DNA of 64,000 nucleotides. Origin: DASXKD01 sp963734725 (GTDB lineage: Bacteria > Actinomycetota > Actinomycetes > Streptosporangiales > Streptosporangiaceae). The stretch's first letter is position 1. Each line of letters begins with the position of its first letter. A program made the translations under genes and the position numbers. Positions 55,690 through 63,815 of the stretch are shown here, piece after piece. Below the pieces are notes generated by a model that saw nothing but the letters and a program-made list of their open reading frames with translations, was not told the origin of the DNA and ran no database searches. Where the stretch lies: the NCBI GenBank assembly GCA_963734725.1, contig CAVTIX010000009.1:310001-374000 (forward strand), read 5' to 3'.

Positions 55690-55935
55690 ATGTCCTCGAC
55701 CGCAACCTCGCGCCGTACCGCCGCCCTGAAGACCGGGCTCGCCGCTCTGCTCGCCCTCGCCACGACCCTGATCGCGTGGCGACCCGACTGGATCGAGGCC
55801 GTCGGGCTCGGTGACCCCGATGGCGGGTCGGGCATGGTAGAAGCGGCGATCGTCCTCATCCTCGGTGCCGCGACCGTGGTCACCGCGACATGGGCATGGC
55901 AGGAATGGGTCCGGGTAATGGCCACGAACGCCTAG
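55690..55935 (+). CDS. Small two-helix membrane protein
   Basis: 81 residues from ATG 55690, chosen because AAGGAG lies 10 bases before it. GTG 55627, overlapping the previous stop as GTGA, would add 21 polar residues. Two hydrophobic segments: TGLAALLALATTLIAW and EAAIVLILGAATVVTATWAW. Third member of the methyltransferase operon. Unknown function. Confidence 0.65.
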   Translation: MSSTATSRRTAALKTGLAALLALATTLIAWRPDWIEAVGLGDPDGGSGMVEAAIVLILGAATVVTATWAWQEWVRVMATNA

Positions 55936-56186
55936 CGGCAGCTGCTGACCGGGCGGCAGCGACGAGCCGCCGGGTGCCGCCAGCAGGCCGGGCTTGCACG
56001 GCACAGATCTGGTACTGGCTGGGCCGCCTGTTCCTAACCTGAATTCTGCCGCACCCGGGTAATGAATCCGCAACGACTGACGTCCAGCAAAACGTTTTCA
56101 CAAAATCACTTACGGGTACTTCACACGCCATTTTCCCTGGATCTTAGGGAACGGCACCATGCAGTGGCCGGGGAGGAGCACCACAG

Positions 56187-57356
56187 ATGCACACGCGATG
56201 GCTTGCGGGACGAACTTTGACGGCGGTCGGCGGGCTGCTGGTGATGGCGGGTGTGTTCGCCGGGACCGGGCCGGCCGCGGCCTCGGCTGCGGGCTGCCAA
56301 GCTTGGACCGGGGCGCAGCCGCCCAGCCCCGGCACTCTGGAAAACGTCCTCAGCGGTGTGGCGGTGCTCTCACCGTGCGATGTCTGGGCGGCGGGCTTCG
56401 ACCTCAGCGGGGGGGCGTTCCAGACCCTGATCGAGCACTGGAACGGGTTCTCGTGGGCGCAGGTGGACAGCCCCGATCCCGGCAGCGGCAACAACTTCTT
56501 CAACAGCGTCCGCGCCACCTCTGCGTCCAGCGTCTGGGCGGTCGGCTCGGCCAGCGACGGCACCAGTAGCAAGACCCTGATCGAGCACTGGAACGGCACC
56601 GCATGGAACACGGTCCCGAGCCCCAGCCCCGGCAACAGCTTCAACGAGCTCAGCGGAGTGCGGGTGGTCTCGGCCAACGACGCCTGGGCGGTCGGTGACT
56701 ACGCCGACGGCGGTACCAGCAGGAAGACCCTGGTCCTCCACTGGAACGGTGCCACCTGGCAGCAGGTGGCCAGCCCGGACCCCGGGGGCACCGGAAACGA
56801 CAACGACCTGTTCGCGGTCGCGGCCACCTCTCACAGTGACGCCTGGGCGGTGGGAGAAATCATCACCAGCACCGGGATCCAGACCCTGGCCCTGCACTGG
56901 AACGGTCGCAAGTGGGCTCAGGTGGCCAGCCCCAACCCCGGGACAACGAGCGAGCTGTTCGGGGTGGGCGCCACCTCGGCGGCGAACGCATGGGCGGTTG
57001 GCGAAGTCACGGCCGGGACGCCCGAGCAGACCCTTGTCCTGCACTGGAACGGCAGCAAGTGGGCCCGGGTGGCCAGCCCCAACCCCGGCGGCCCGGCGAA
57101 CAACAACGTCCTCGATGGGGTTGCCGCCACCTCCAGCAGCAGCGCGTGGGCGGTCGGCAGCTACGAGACCGGCACCGGGCGGGGCAACATCGTCCTGCAC
57201 TGGAACGGCCGCCAGTGGGTTCACGTGGATAGCCCCAACCCGGGGATCCAAAACGGCCTGTTCGGTGTCGCGGCCATCTCCGCCACCAACGCCTGGGCCG
57301 TTGGCTACTTCGAATCCAGCGGCCCAGAGCAAGCCCTCGCCCTGCACTGCTGCTGA
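56187..57356 (+). CDS. Secreted seven-bladed propeller, tandem family member A
   Basis: 389 residues. Signal peptide (LAGRTLTAVGGLLVMAGVFAG), mature N-terminus near CQAWTGAQPPSPG. Six full blades of about 46-52 residues follow, each AT-S-DAWAVG...QTLVLHWNG-xW-xVASPNPG, then a last half blade ending LALHCC. The missing last strand of blade seven is supplied by the N-terminal WTGAQPPSPG, a velcro closure. Extracellular; ligand unknown. First of four tandem copies. The upstream gap has TCCCT-GGATCT-AGGGA-like symmetry and GGGGAGGAG before the start. Confidence 0.85.
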   Translation: MHTRWLAGRTLTAVGGLLVMAGVFAGTGPAAASAAGCQAWTGAQPPSPGTLENVLSGVAVLSPCDVWAAGFDLSGGAFQTLIEHWNGFSWAQVDSPDPGSGNNFFNSVRATSASSVWAVGSASDGTSSKTLIEHWNGTAWNTVPSPSPGNSFNELSGVRVVSANDAWAVGDYADGGTSRKTLVLHWNGATWQQVASPDPGGTGNDNDLFAVAATSHSDAWAVGEIITSTGIQTLALHWNGRKWAQVASPNPGTTSELFGVGATSAANAWAVGEVTAGTPEQTLVLHWNGSKWARVASPNPGGPANNNVLDGVAATSSSSAWAVGSYETGTGRGNIVLHWNGRQWVHVDSPNPGIQNGLFGVAAISATNAWAVGYFESSGPEQALALHCC

Positions 57357-57421
57357 CCGCGCTCGCGTCCAGGCCCCGCCCGCCTGGCCGCGGCTGAACC
57401 CAGACCTGGAAGGACCCAGCA

Positions 57422-58597
57422 ATGACCCACTCACCATCTCATGCCCGGCTCGGGCATGTCGCGGCGGCGCTCGCGGCGCCGCTGATGATGACCTCCGTGC
57501 TGGCCGGGCTCGGGCCGGCCGCGGCTGCCGCGGCGGCCTGCCAGAACTGGACCGGCACGCAGCCGCCCAGCCCCGGGGCTGCCAGCAATGAGCTTTTTGG
57601 CGTGGCCGTGCTGTCGGCGTGCGACGCCTGGGCGGTGGGCGATGATGTCAACAGCAACGGCGGCAGACAGACCCTGGCCGAACACTGGAACGGCTCGTCC
57701 TGGGCCGTGCTGCCTAGCCCGGATCCGGGGACCCCGGACAACGTGCTTACCAGCGTGCGTGCGGTCTCCGCCACCAATGTGTGGGCCGTGGGCTACACCG
57801 GCGGCGGGGCCAGGAACCAGACTTTGATCCTGCACTGGGACGGCACCAGCTGGAAGCAGGTGCCAAGCCCCAGCCCCGGCACGTTCAGCCGGCTCTACAG
57901 TGTGCGCGCCGTGTCGGCGAGCGACGCCTGGGCGGTGGGCTTCTTCTCCAATGGCGCCGGCGACAAGACCCTGGTGCTGCACTGGGACGGCACCAGCTGG
58001 AAGCAGGTGCCAAGCCCCAGCCCGGGCGGCACCGGCAGCGACAGCGATCTGTTCAGTGTGGCCGCCACCTCCCACAGCGACGCCTGGGCGGTGGGTGAGG
58101 TCTTCACCAGCGGCAAGATAACGACTTTGATCGTGCACTGGAACGGCCGCCGGTGGGCGACCGTGGCCAGCCCCAACCCGGGGGAAAGCAACGAACTCTT
58201 CGGCATAGCCGCAACCTCCAGCAGCAATGCGTGGGCCGTGGGAGACGCCACCAACGGCGCCGCTGACCAGACGCTCGTCCTGCACTGGAACGGCAGCCGG
58301 TGGGTGCAGGTCCCAAGCCCCGATCAAGGCGGCAGCACCAACGGCAACGTGTTGGCGGCGGTGACCGCCACCGCCACCCAGAACGCCTGGGCGGTGGGTT
58401 ACTTCGCCAACGGCACCGGGGACAGCACGCTGATCCTGCACTGGAACGGCACCAAGTGGGCACACGTGGGCAGCCCGAACCTGGGTGCCACCAACGTCCT
58501 GCTAGGCGTGGCGGCTGGCTCCGCCGGCAACGCCTGGGCCGTGGGTTCCTTCCGCACCAGCGATCCATCCCAGGCCCTCGCCCTGCACTGCTGCTGA
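57422..58597 (+). CDS. Secreted seven-bladed propeller, tandem family member B
   Basis: 391 residues from ATG 57422 after GGAAGGACC. Same plan as member A: signal (VAAALAAPLMMTSVLAG), start ACQNWTGTQPPSPG, first blade VLSACDAWAVGDDVNSNGGR, repeats ending LHWDGTSWKQVPSPSPG, and final QALALHCC. The blades differ more between positions than corresponding blades of members A-D do, so the whole gene, not single blades, was duplicated. Confidence 0.85.
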   Translation: MTHSPSHARLGHVAAALAAPLMMTSVLAGLGPAAAAAAACQNWTGTQPPSPGAASNELFGVAVLSACDAWAVGDDVNSNGGRQTLAEHWNGSSWAVLPSPDPGTPDNVLTSVRAVSATNVWAVGYTGGGARNQTLILHWDGTSWKQVPSPSPGTFSRLYSVRAVSASDAWAVGFFSNGAGDKTLVLHWDGTSWKQVPSPSPGGTGSDSDLFSVAATSHSDAWAVGEVFTSGKITTLIVHWNGRRWATVASPNPGESNELFGIAATSSSNAWAVGDATNGAADQTLVLHWNGSRWVQVPSPDQGGSTNGNVLAAVTATATQNAWAVGYFANGTGDSTLILHWNGTKWAHVGSPNLGATNVLLGVAAGSAGNAWAVGSFRTSDPSQALALHCC

Positions 58598-58624
58598 CCC
58601 ACACGAAGAACGGGAGTGTTATCG

Positions 58625-59764
58625 ATGCGCACACAAGAGCGCGCAGGATGGTTTCTCAGGCTGCTCATTGTGCCGCTGGTGCTAGCGGGTGGGCTTACCG
58701 GGCTTGTGCCCGCGGCTTCGGCGGCGTCCTGCGAGAACTGGACCGGGGTGCACCGCCCAGCCCCGGCACCGGGGACACTGTCCTCGACGGGGTGGCGATG
58801 GTGTCTGCGTGTGACGCCTGGGCGGTGGGCACCGACTCCAGCGGCGGCGACGCTGACCGAGCACTGGAACGGTTCGGCGTGGGCCGTGGTGCCCAGCCCC
58901 AGCCCCGGCAGCTCTTTCAACACCCTCACCGGCGTCCGCGCCGTGTCCGCCACCGACGTCTGGGCGGTGGGCAGTTCCACCAACGGCAGCGGGGACCAGA
59001 CCCTGATCCTGCGCTGGAATGGCACCAGCTGGCAGCAGGTGCCCAGCCCCAGCCCCGGCAGCAGTTTCAGCGACCTGCGCGCGGTGCGTACGGTGTCCGC
59101 GAGCGATGCCTGGGCGGTCGGTGCCTACTCCAGCGGTGCGGGGAACCAGACACTGATCCTGCATTGGGACGGCACCGCCTGGACACAGGTGCCCAGCCCC
59201 AACCCGGCGCACGACAACGCCCTGACCGGAGTGGCCGCCACCTCCGCGCACGACGCCTGGGCGGTGGGGTTCACCGGCCTGCTGGACCAGACCCTGATCC
59301 TGCACTGGGACGGCACCGCCTGGACACAGGTGCCCAGCCCCAGCCCAGGGCCGACCAACGATCTCGCCGCCGTGGGCGCCACGTCCACCTCGAACGCCTG
59401 GGCCGTCGGCTTCACCGACAACGGCACCACCGACCGCACCCTCACCCTGCGCTGGAACGGCACCACCTGGGCGCAGGTGCCCAGCCCCAATCAGGGCGGC
59501 GCCACGACCGCTAACTCCCTGACCGGCGTGGCAGCGACCTCCGCCAGCAACGCCTGGGCGGTGGGACGCTCCGCCACCGGCACCGCCCACAGCACCCTGA
59601 TCCTGTACTGGAACGGCACCAAGTGGGCCCGCGTACCCAGCCCCGCCCCCGGTTCCACCAGCGACCTGCTCGCCGTGGCCGCCACCTCCGCCAGCAACGC
59701 CTGGGCCGTGGGCAGCTTCACCGGCACCGGCCCGTCGCAGGCCCTCGCCCTCCACTGCTGCTGA
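58625..59764 (+). CDS. Secreted propeller, tandem family member C, with a local double frameshift
   Basis: About 379 residues from ATG 58625 (58616 also possible). Signal peptide LLIVPLVLAGGLTGLVPAAS, then CENWTGV. Between about 58748 and 58850 the first blade is read out of frame; another frame gives PSPGTGDTVLDGVAMVSACD and AWAVGTDSSGGD, the expected sequence. After that the family frame resumes at LTEHWNGSAWAVVPSPSPG and runs to LALHCC. So two compensating indels scramble about 34 residues of blade one. Either real divergence or paired consensus errors. Confidence 0.75.
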   Translation: MRTQERAGWFLRLLIVPLVLAGGLTGLVPAASAASCENWTGVHRPAPAPGTLSSTGWRWCLRVTPGRWAPTPAAATLTEHWNGSAWAVVPSPSPGSSFNTLTGVRAVSATDVWAVGSSTNGSGDQTLILRWNGTSWQQVPSPSPGSSFSDLRAVRTVSASDAWAVGAYSSGAGNQTLILHWDGTAWTQVPSPNPAHDNALTGVAATSAHDAWAVGFTGLLDQTLILHWDGTAWTQVPSPSPGPTNDLAAVGATSTSNAWAVGFTDNGTTDRTLTLRWNGTTWAQVPSPNQGGATTANSLTGVAATSASNAWAVGRSATGTAHSTLILYWNGTKWARVPSPAPGSTSDLLAVAATSASNAWAVGSFTGTGPSQALALHCC

Positions 59765-59837
59765 CCCCACCGGCGTGGCCGCCCCGGGCCGCGCCGGTGG
59801 CACGGCGGCCCGTCTTGAGACTCGGAAAGGATCGATC

Positions 59838-60992
59838 ATGGCACACTCATTCAGGCCCGCCAGGTTCGTGTGGAGGGCGCTGGCGGTGACGGTGATGCTG
59901 GCAGGGGCGCTTGCCGTGCCCTGACAGGCCTCCGCGGCGGCCTGCCAGGGCTGGACGTCCGGGCAGCCACCCAGCCCCGGCACCCAGGACAACGAACTAA
60001 ACGGCGTGGCCGTGCTGTCCGCCTGCGACGCCTGGGCGGCAGGCATCACCCGGAACAGCGGCGGCGTGAGCCAGACCCTCATCGAGCACTGGGACGGCTC
60101 CTCCTGGACGGTGGTGCCCAGCCCCAGCCCCGGCGCCACCGGCAACGGCCTGGCCAGCGTGCGCACCGTCTCCCCCACCGACATCTGGGCGGTTGGCGTC
60201 TTCTCCAGCACCTCGGTGGACAAGACCCTGATCCTGCACTGGAACGGCACCGTCTGGCAGCAGGTGCCCAGCCCCAGCCCCGGCGCCGCGTTCAGCGAAC
60301 TGTCCGCAGTACGCGCCGTATCCGCGAGCGACGCCTGGGCGGTCGGTGACTACTCCGATGGCGCCGGCAGCAACCAAACCCTGATCCTGCACTGGAACGG
60401 CACCGCCTGGAAAAAGGTACCCAGCCCAAACCCCGGTCCGTTCAGCTTCCTGGCCGACGTGGCCGCCACCTCCGCCAGCAACGCCTGGGCGGCCGGAGAG
60501 CTTGGCACCCCCGCTGGCGACCGGACCCTGATCCTGCACTGGAACGGCGCCACGTGGGCGCGCGTACCCAGCCCCAGCCCGGGAGCCAGCGACGACCTGA
60601 CCGGCGTGGCCGCCACCTCCGCCAACAGCGCCTGGGCGGCGGGCTTCACCAGCGGCGGTACCGCCCAAGCCCTCATCCTGCACTGGGACGGCACCAAGTG
60701 GACGCGCGTGGCCAGCCCAGCCCCCGGCCCGGGAATCAGCACCCTCCTGAACGGGGTGGCCGCCAGCTCCACCCGCAGCGCATTGGCGGTCGGCCTCTCC
60801 GAAAGCAGCACCACAGAACAAGGCCTCATCTTGCGCTGGAACGGCACCGCCTGGAAGCAGGTCCCAGCCCCCAGCCCAGGCGCCCTAAGCACCTTGTCCG
60901 CCGTGGGCACCACATCCGCCAGCAGCCCCTGGGCGGTCGGCAGATTCAGCACCACCGTCGTAGGCCAGGCCCTCGCCATCCACTGCTGCTGA
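59838..60992 (+). pseudogene. Secreted propeller, tandem family member D, stop codon in the signal peptide
   Basis: ATG 59838 follows AAAGGATCGATC. The signal peptide (FVWRALAVTVMLAGALAVP) is interrupted at codon 29 by TGA (59922-59924). The same frame continues without a break: QASAAACQGWTSGQPPSPG, seven blades, and ends ALAIHCC. Only this one codon prevents expression. Internal restart is unlikely because the signal peptide would be lost; a low level of read-through is possible. Confidence 0.75.
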
Positions 60993-61206
60993 CCCACCCG
61001 TGATCCCAGGGGCCGCCGCCGGCGCCCATGTGTGAGCATTGCCGTGCTGCCGTGTACAAGCTAAGCAAGCCGTTCGGCAAACCGCTGCCACCTCCCAGGA
61101 ACTGTCCGCCATTTGTCCGTACACAGCCCACTCCGGGCGGCACGGCACCAGCCACGCAGCAGGAAGACCCGAACACACCTTCGGGCAGACAAACGAGCGT
61201 TTACCC
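60993..61206. other. Gap after the propeller array
   Basis: No frame or signal recognised; ends at the repeat flanking the HicAB pair. Confidence 0.4.
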
Positions 61207-61299
61207 AGGTCATCAGGTGCTTGATCCAGAATCTTGGGTCGGCCTGGGGACCAAGTCGATCTTCCTCCGGCGTTTCTGGCGCATCTTGACCGCTGGTCG
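61207..61299 (-). repeat. Left flank of the toxin-antitoxin slot, copy B
   Basis: Imperfect counterpart of 34265-34364 (CAGGTCA, TGATCC, GGGTCGGCCT, TGGGGACCAAG, CTGGCG, TTGACCGC-GGTC), 10 bases shorter in the middle. No attachment copy remains on its left. Confidence 0.5.
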
Positions 61300-61542
61300 T
61301 TGAGGTACCACGACCGAGGGGCGAACCGTGTGGAATCTCCCATGTCTCCTCGAACGGGAACTGGTCAGGCCCTTTTCGCCGGACGACGGCAAGTTGATCG
61401 AGCAGGCTCAGGCACGTGTGCGGGCCGCGAGGTGACGGGCAGCTCCACTGTCGCAGGGATCCCGTAGCGTGCCAGCATCGAGCCGTCCTGCGCGTTGCCT
61501 GCTTCTCGAGACGAGCGGCGGCAGTGCTGGATGGAGTGATCG

Positions 61543-61746
61543 GTGCCCCTGAAGGTCCGTGAGATAATCAAGCTGATCGAGGCTGACGGCTGGTACCTGG
61601 TCACCACCGTGGGAAGCCACCGGCAGTACAAGCATCCGCTCAAGCCTGGGCGGGTGACAATAGCTGGCAAGCCAAGCGCAGAACTGCCACCTGGTACCGA
61701 GCGAAGCATCCTGAGGCAGGCAGGGCTGGACCGGAGGACTCCATGA
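61543..61746 (+). CDS. hicA: HicA-family mRNA interferase toxin
   Basis: 67 residues from GTG 61543. Double-stranded-RNA-binding-like fold with LKVREIIKLIEADGWYLVTT, GSHRQYKHPLKPGRVTIAG containing the catalytic His, and PSAELPPGTERSILRQAGL. Typical length of HicA. Its stop overlaps the antitoxin start by ATGA. Confidence 0.92.
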   Translation: MPLKVREIIKLIEADGWYLVTTVGSHRQYKHPLKPGRVTIAGKPSAELPPGTERSILRQAGLDRRTP

Positions 61747-61967
61747 CCAGCTACGCGGTCGTGATAGAACGAGCCAGCGACGGCGGCTACGGCGCATGGT
61801 GCCCGGATTTGCCTGGCTGTGTCGCACTGGCAGACACCGAGGACGCAGTCCTGGCCGAGATGCGGCAGGCCATCGAGTTGCACCTGGCCGGGCTCCGCGA
61901 AGACGGCCAGCCCATCCCTCATCCCTCAACCGTGGCGGCAACCGTTATCACTCTCGACGCAGCCTGA
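61743..61967 (+). CDS. hicB: HicB-family antitoxin
   Basis: 74 residues from ATG 61743. Partly degraded RNase-H-like fold: YAVVIERASDGGYGAWCPDL, PGCVALADTEDAVLAEMRQA, IELHLAGLREDGQPIPHPS. No C-terminal DNA-binding domain, so it is a short HicB that neutralises HicA and probably represses weakly. Lies 61 bases before the 159-bp attachment repeat. Confidence 0.92.
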   Translation: MTSYAVVIERASDGGYGAWCPDLPGCVALADTEDAVLAEMRQAIELHLAGLREDGQPIPHPSTVAATVITLDAA

Positions 61968-62028
61968 CCCGCTGCGCTCCCTGGTCAACGCGACAAAGAT
62001 GATCAGGTCTCGGTTTCTCGTGCCCCTT

Positions 62029-62187
62029 TGGGGACCACTTGGGGACCGCACGGCATCCACGCGACCGAACAACCCGCAGGTGGCCGCCCGTCGTGCCCGG
62101 CAGCCTGAACGCCTCTGAGCTGCGAGGACGCCTACTCCCCCGTTCTGGGGGTCAAGGGGTCGCCGGTTCAAATCCGGCCGTCCCGAC
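62029..62187 (+). repeat. 159-bp repeat ending in the attachment site, copy B (includes att copy 4)
   Basis: Gap-free counterpart of 34977-35135. The last 43 bases (62145-62187) are the tRNA-Pro 3' half. Right of it, GAAGTTTTTTCGAATATATT is shared with attachment copy 3. Confidence 0.85.
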
Positions 62188-62246
62188 AGGTAGTGAAGTT
62201 TTTTCGAATATATTTATGTCCCTCCCAGAGCCAGCAAAGAGCCATC

Positions 62247-62435
62247 TCATCGTGCCATCAGCGCCGCCGCTGCCGCGAACCCGCCCGCCACCGTGGCCAG
62301 AACCCGGAACCGGCGGTGCCGCAGCGCGGCCACCAGCAGCACCAGGGCTGCCGCCGCGATCGTCACCTGAACCAGGCCGGTCAGCACCCGCCCGGCCGCG
62401 GTCGCGGGCCCGAGTCGAGACGCTGGGGCGGTGGG
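62247..62435 (-). pseudogene. Fragment of a membrane protein gene
   Basis: Reads LGPATAAGRVLTGLVQVTIA, AAALVLLVAALRHRR, FRVLATVAGGFAAAAALMAR, two membrane helices around a basic loop, then stops. It looks like a piece of a polytopic membrane protein, joined to the ISKra4-like relic. Family uncertain. Confidence 0.35.
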
Positions 62436-62439
62436 CTGA

Positions 62440-63808
62440 CCGCGTGCGAGCTGGAGGAGCTGCTGGCCGAGCGGGGCCGGGAGGTGCAGCGGCAGCTGCT
62501 GCAAGATCGCCTGGACCTGCGGGCGGCGCGGGAGGAGCAGGCCGCCCGCCAGCACCACCTGTCCGCCACGGGCGCGGACGGGGTCACGCGGACCCGGGTG
62601 GAGACTGGTCATCACCGGCAGCTGGCTACGCTGTTCGGCACGGTGCAGGTCACCCGGTGTGCGTGGCGCCGCCCGGGTGCCCCGAACCTGTGCCCGGCCG
62701 ATGCCACCTTGTCCCTGCCGGCACGCCGGTGTTCCCATGCCCTGGCCCGGCTCGCAGCGGTGGAAGCGGCGCGCGGCTCGTTCGAGGCCGCGCACGCGGC
62801 CATCACCCGCCGCTGCGGCCCGGTGATCGGCAAGCGGCAGGTCGAGCAGGCGGTCGTGAGCGCCGCCACGGATATCGCCGCGTTCTATGCTGCCCGTGTC
62901 CCGGTGCCGTGCACCGCCTCGACGCTGCTGGTGATCTCCGCCGACGCCAAAGGGATCGTGATGCGGCCCGGGGCGCTGCGCGCGGCCACCGCCAAAGCTG
63001 CCGCCCGCCAGGGCCGGATGCGGACCCGGCTGGCCGCCGGGGAGAAGCCGAACCGCAAGCGGATGGCCACCTTGACCTGCGGTCTACGACGCCGAGCCGG
63101 CCCCGCAGACGCCCGCACGACATCATCGCCCCGCCCGGCGGCCGGTATGGCGACCGCAGGCTGCGGCCCCGGCCCAGGGCGACCGCGAAATGGCTGGCCG
63201 GGTCGGTGGAACACGACCCCGCCGACATGATCGCCGCCGCGTTTGACCAGGCTGAGGCCCGCGACCCGCAACACGATAGGACCTGGGTGGTCCTGGTCGA
63301 CGGCGCCGAGCACCAGCTGGATCTGATCCGCGCCCAAGCCCAGCGGCGCGGCGTCACCATCCACATCGTGATCGACCTGATCCACGTGCTCGAATACATC
63401 TGGAAGGCCGCCTGGTCCCTGCATGCCGCCGGGGATCCGGCAGCCGAGGACTGGGTAGCGGTCAAAGCGCTCACGGTACTGGCCGGGGACAGCGCGCGGG
63501 CAGCTGCCGAGATCTCCGCCGAGGCGGACGCCGCGGCCTCACCGGCACCGAGCGGACCGGCACTGACGCCTGCGTCCGCTACCTGACCAGCAAGGACGAG
63601 TACCTGCGCTACGACCAGGCCCTGACCCGGGATGGCCCATCGCCACCGGCGTCATAGAAGGAGCATGCCGCCACTGATCGGCGACCGGCTCGACATCACC
63701 GGAGCCAGATGGGGACTCCAAGGTGCCGAAGCGATCCTCACACTGCGCGCCGTCATCGCCAACGGCGACTACGACGACTACTGGCGCTACCACCTGGCCC
63801 GCGAACAC
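62440..63808 (+). pseudogene. ISKra4-like transposase, frameshifted
   Basis: Pieces in order: LEELLAERGREVQRQLLQDR, GHHRQLATLFGTVQVTR, CSHALARLAAVEAARGSFEA, GKRQVEQAVVSAATDIAAFY, VISADAKGIVMRPGALR, GEKPNRKRMATLTC. Then in another frame HDIIAPPGGRYGD, KWLAGSVEHDPADMIAAAF, TWVVLVDGAEHQLDLIRAQA, VIDLIHVLEYIWKAAWSLH, and after a further break ITGARWGLQGAEAILTLRAV and DYWRYHLAREHQ. These match the ISKra4-type transposases of actinomycetes. At least three frame breaks make it inactive. Confidence 0.75.
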
Positions 63809-63815
63809 CAATCAA

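Noticed and set aside
56370..60821. Long minus-strand frames over the propeller array
   Set aside because: They repeat because the real genes repeat; Gly/Ala/Arg-rich composition and no plausible fold.
56187..60992. Regular repeats as a CRISPR or tandem DNA repeat array
   Set aside because: The period (about 140-150 bp) is coding, imperfect at third positions and follows propeller blades.
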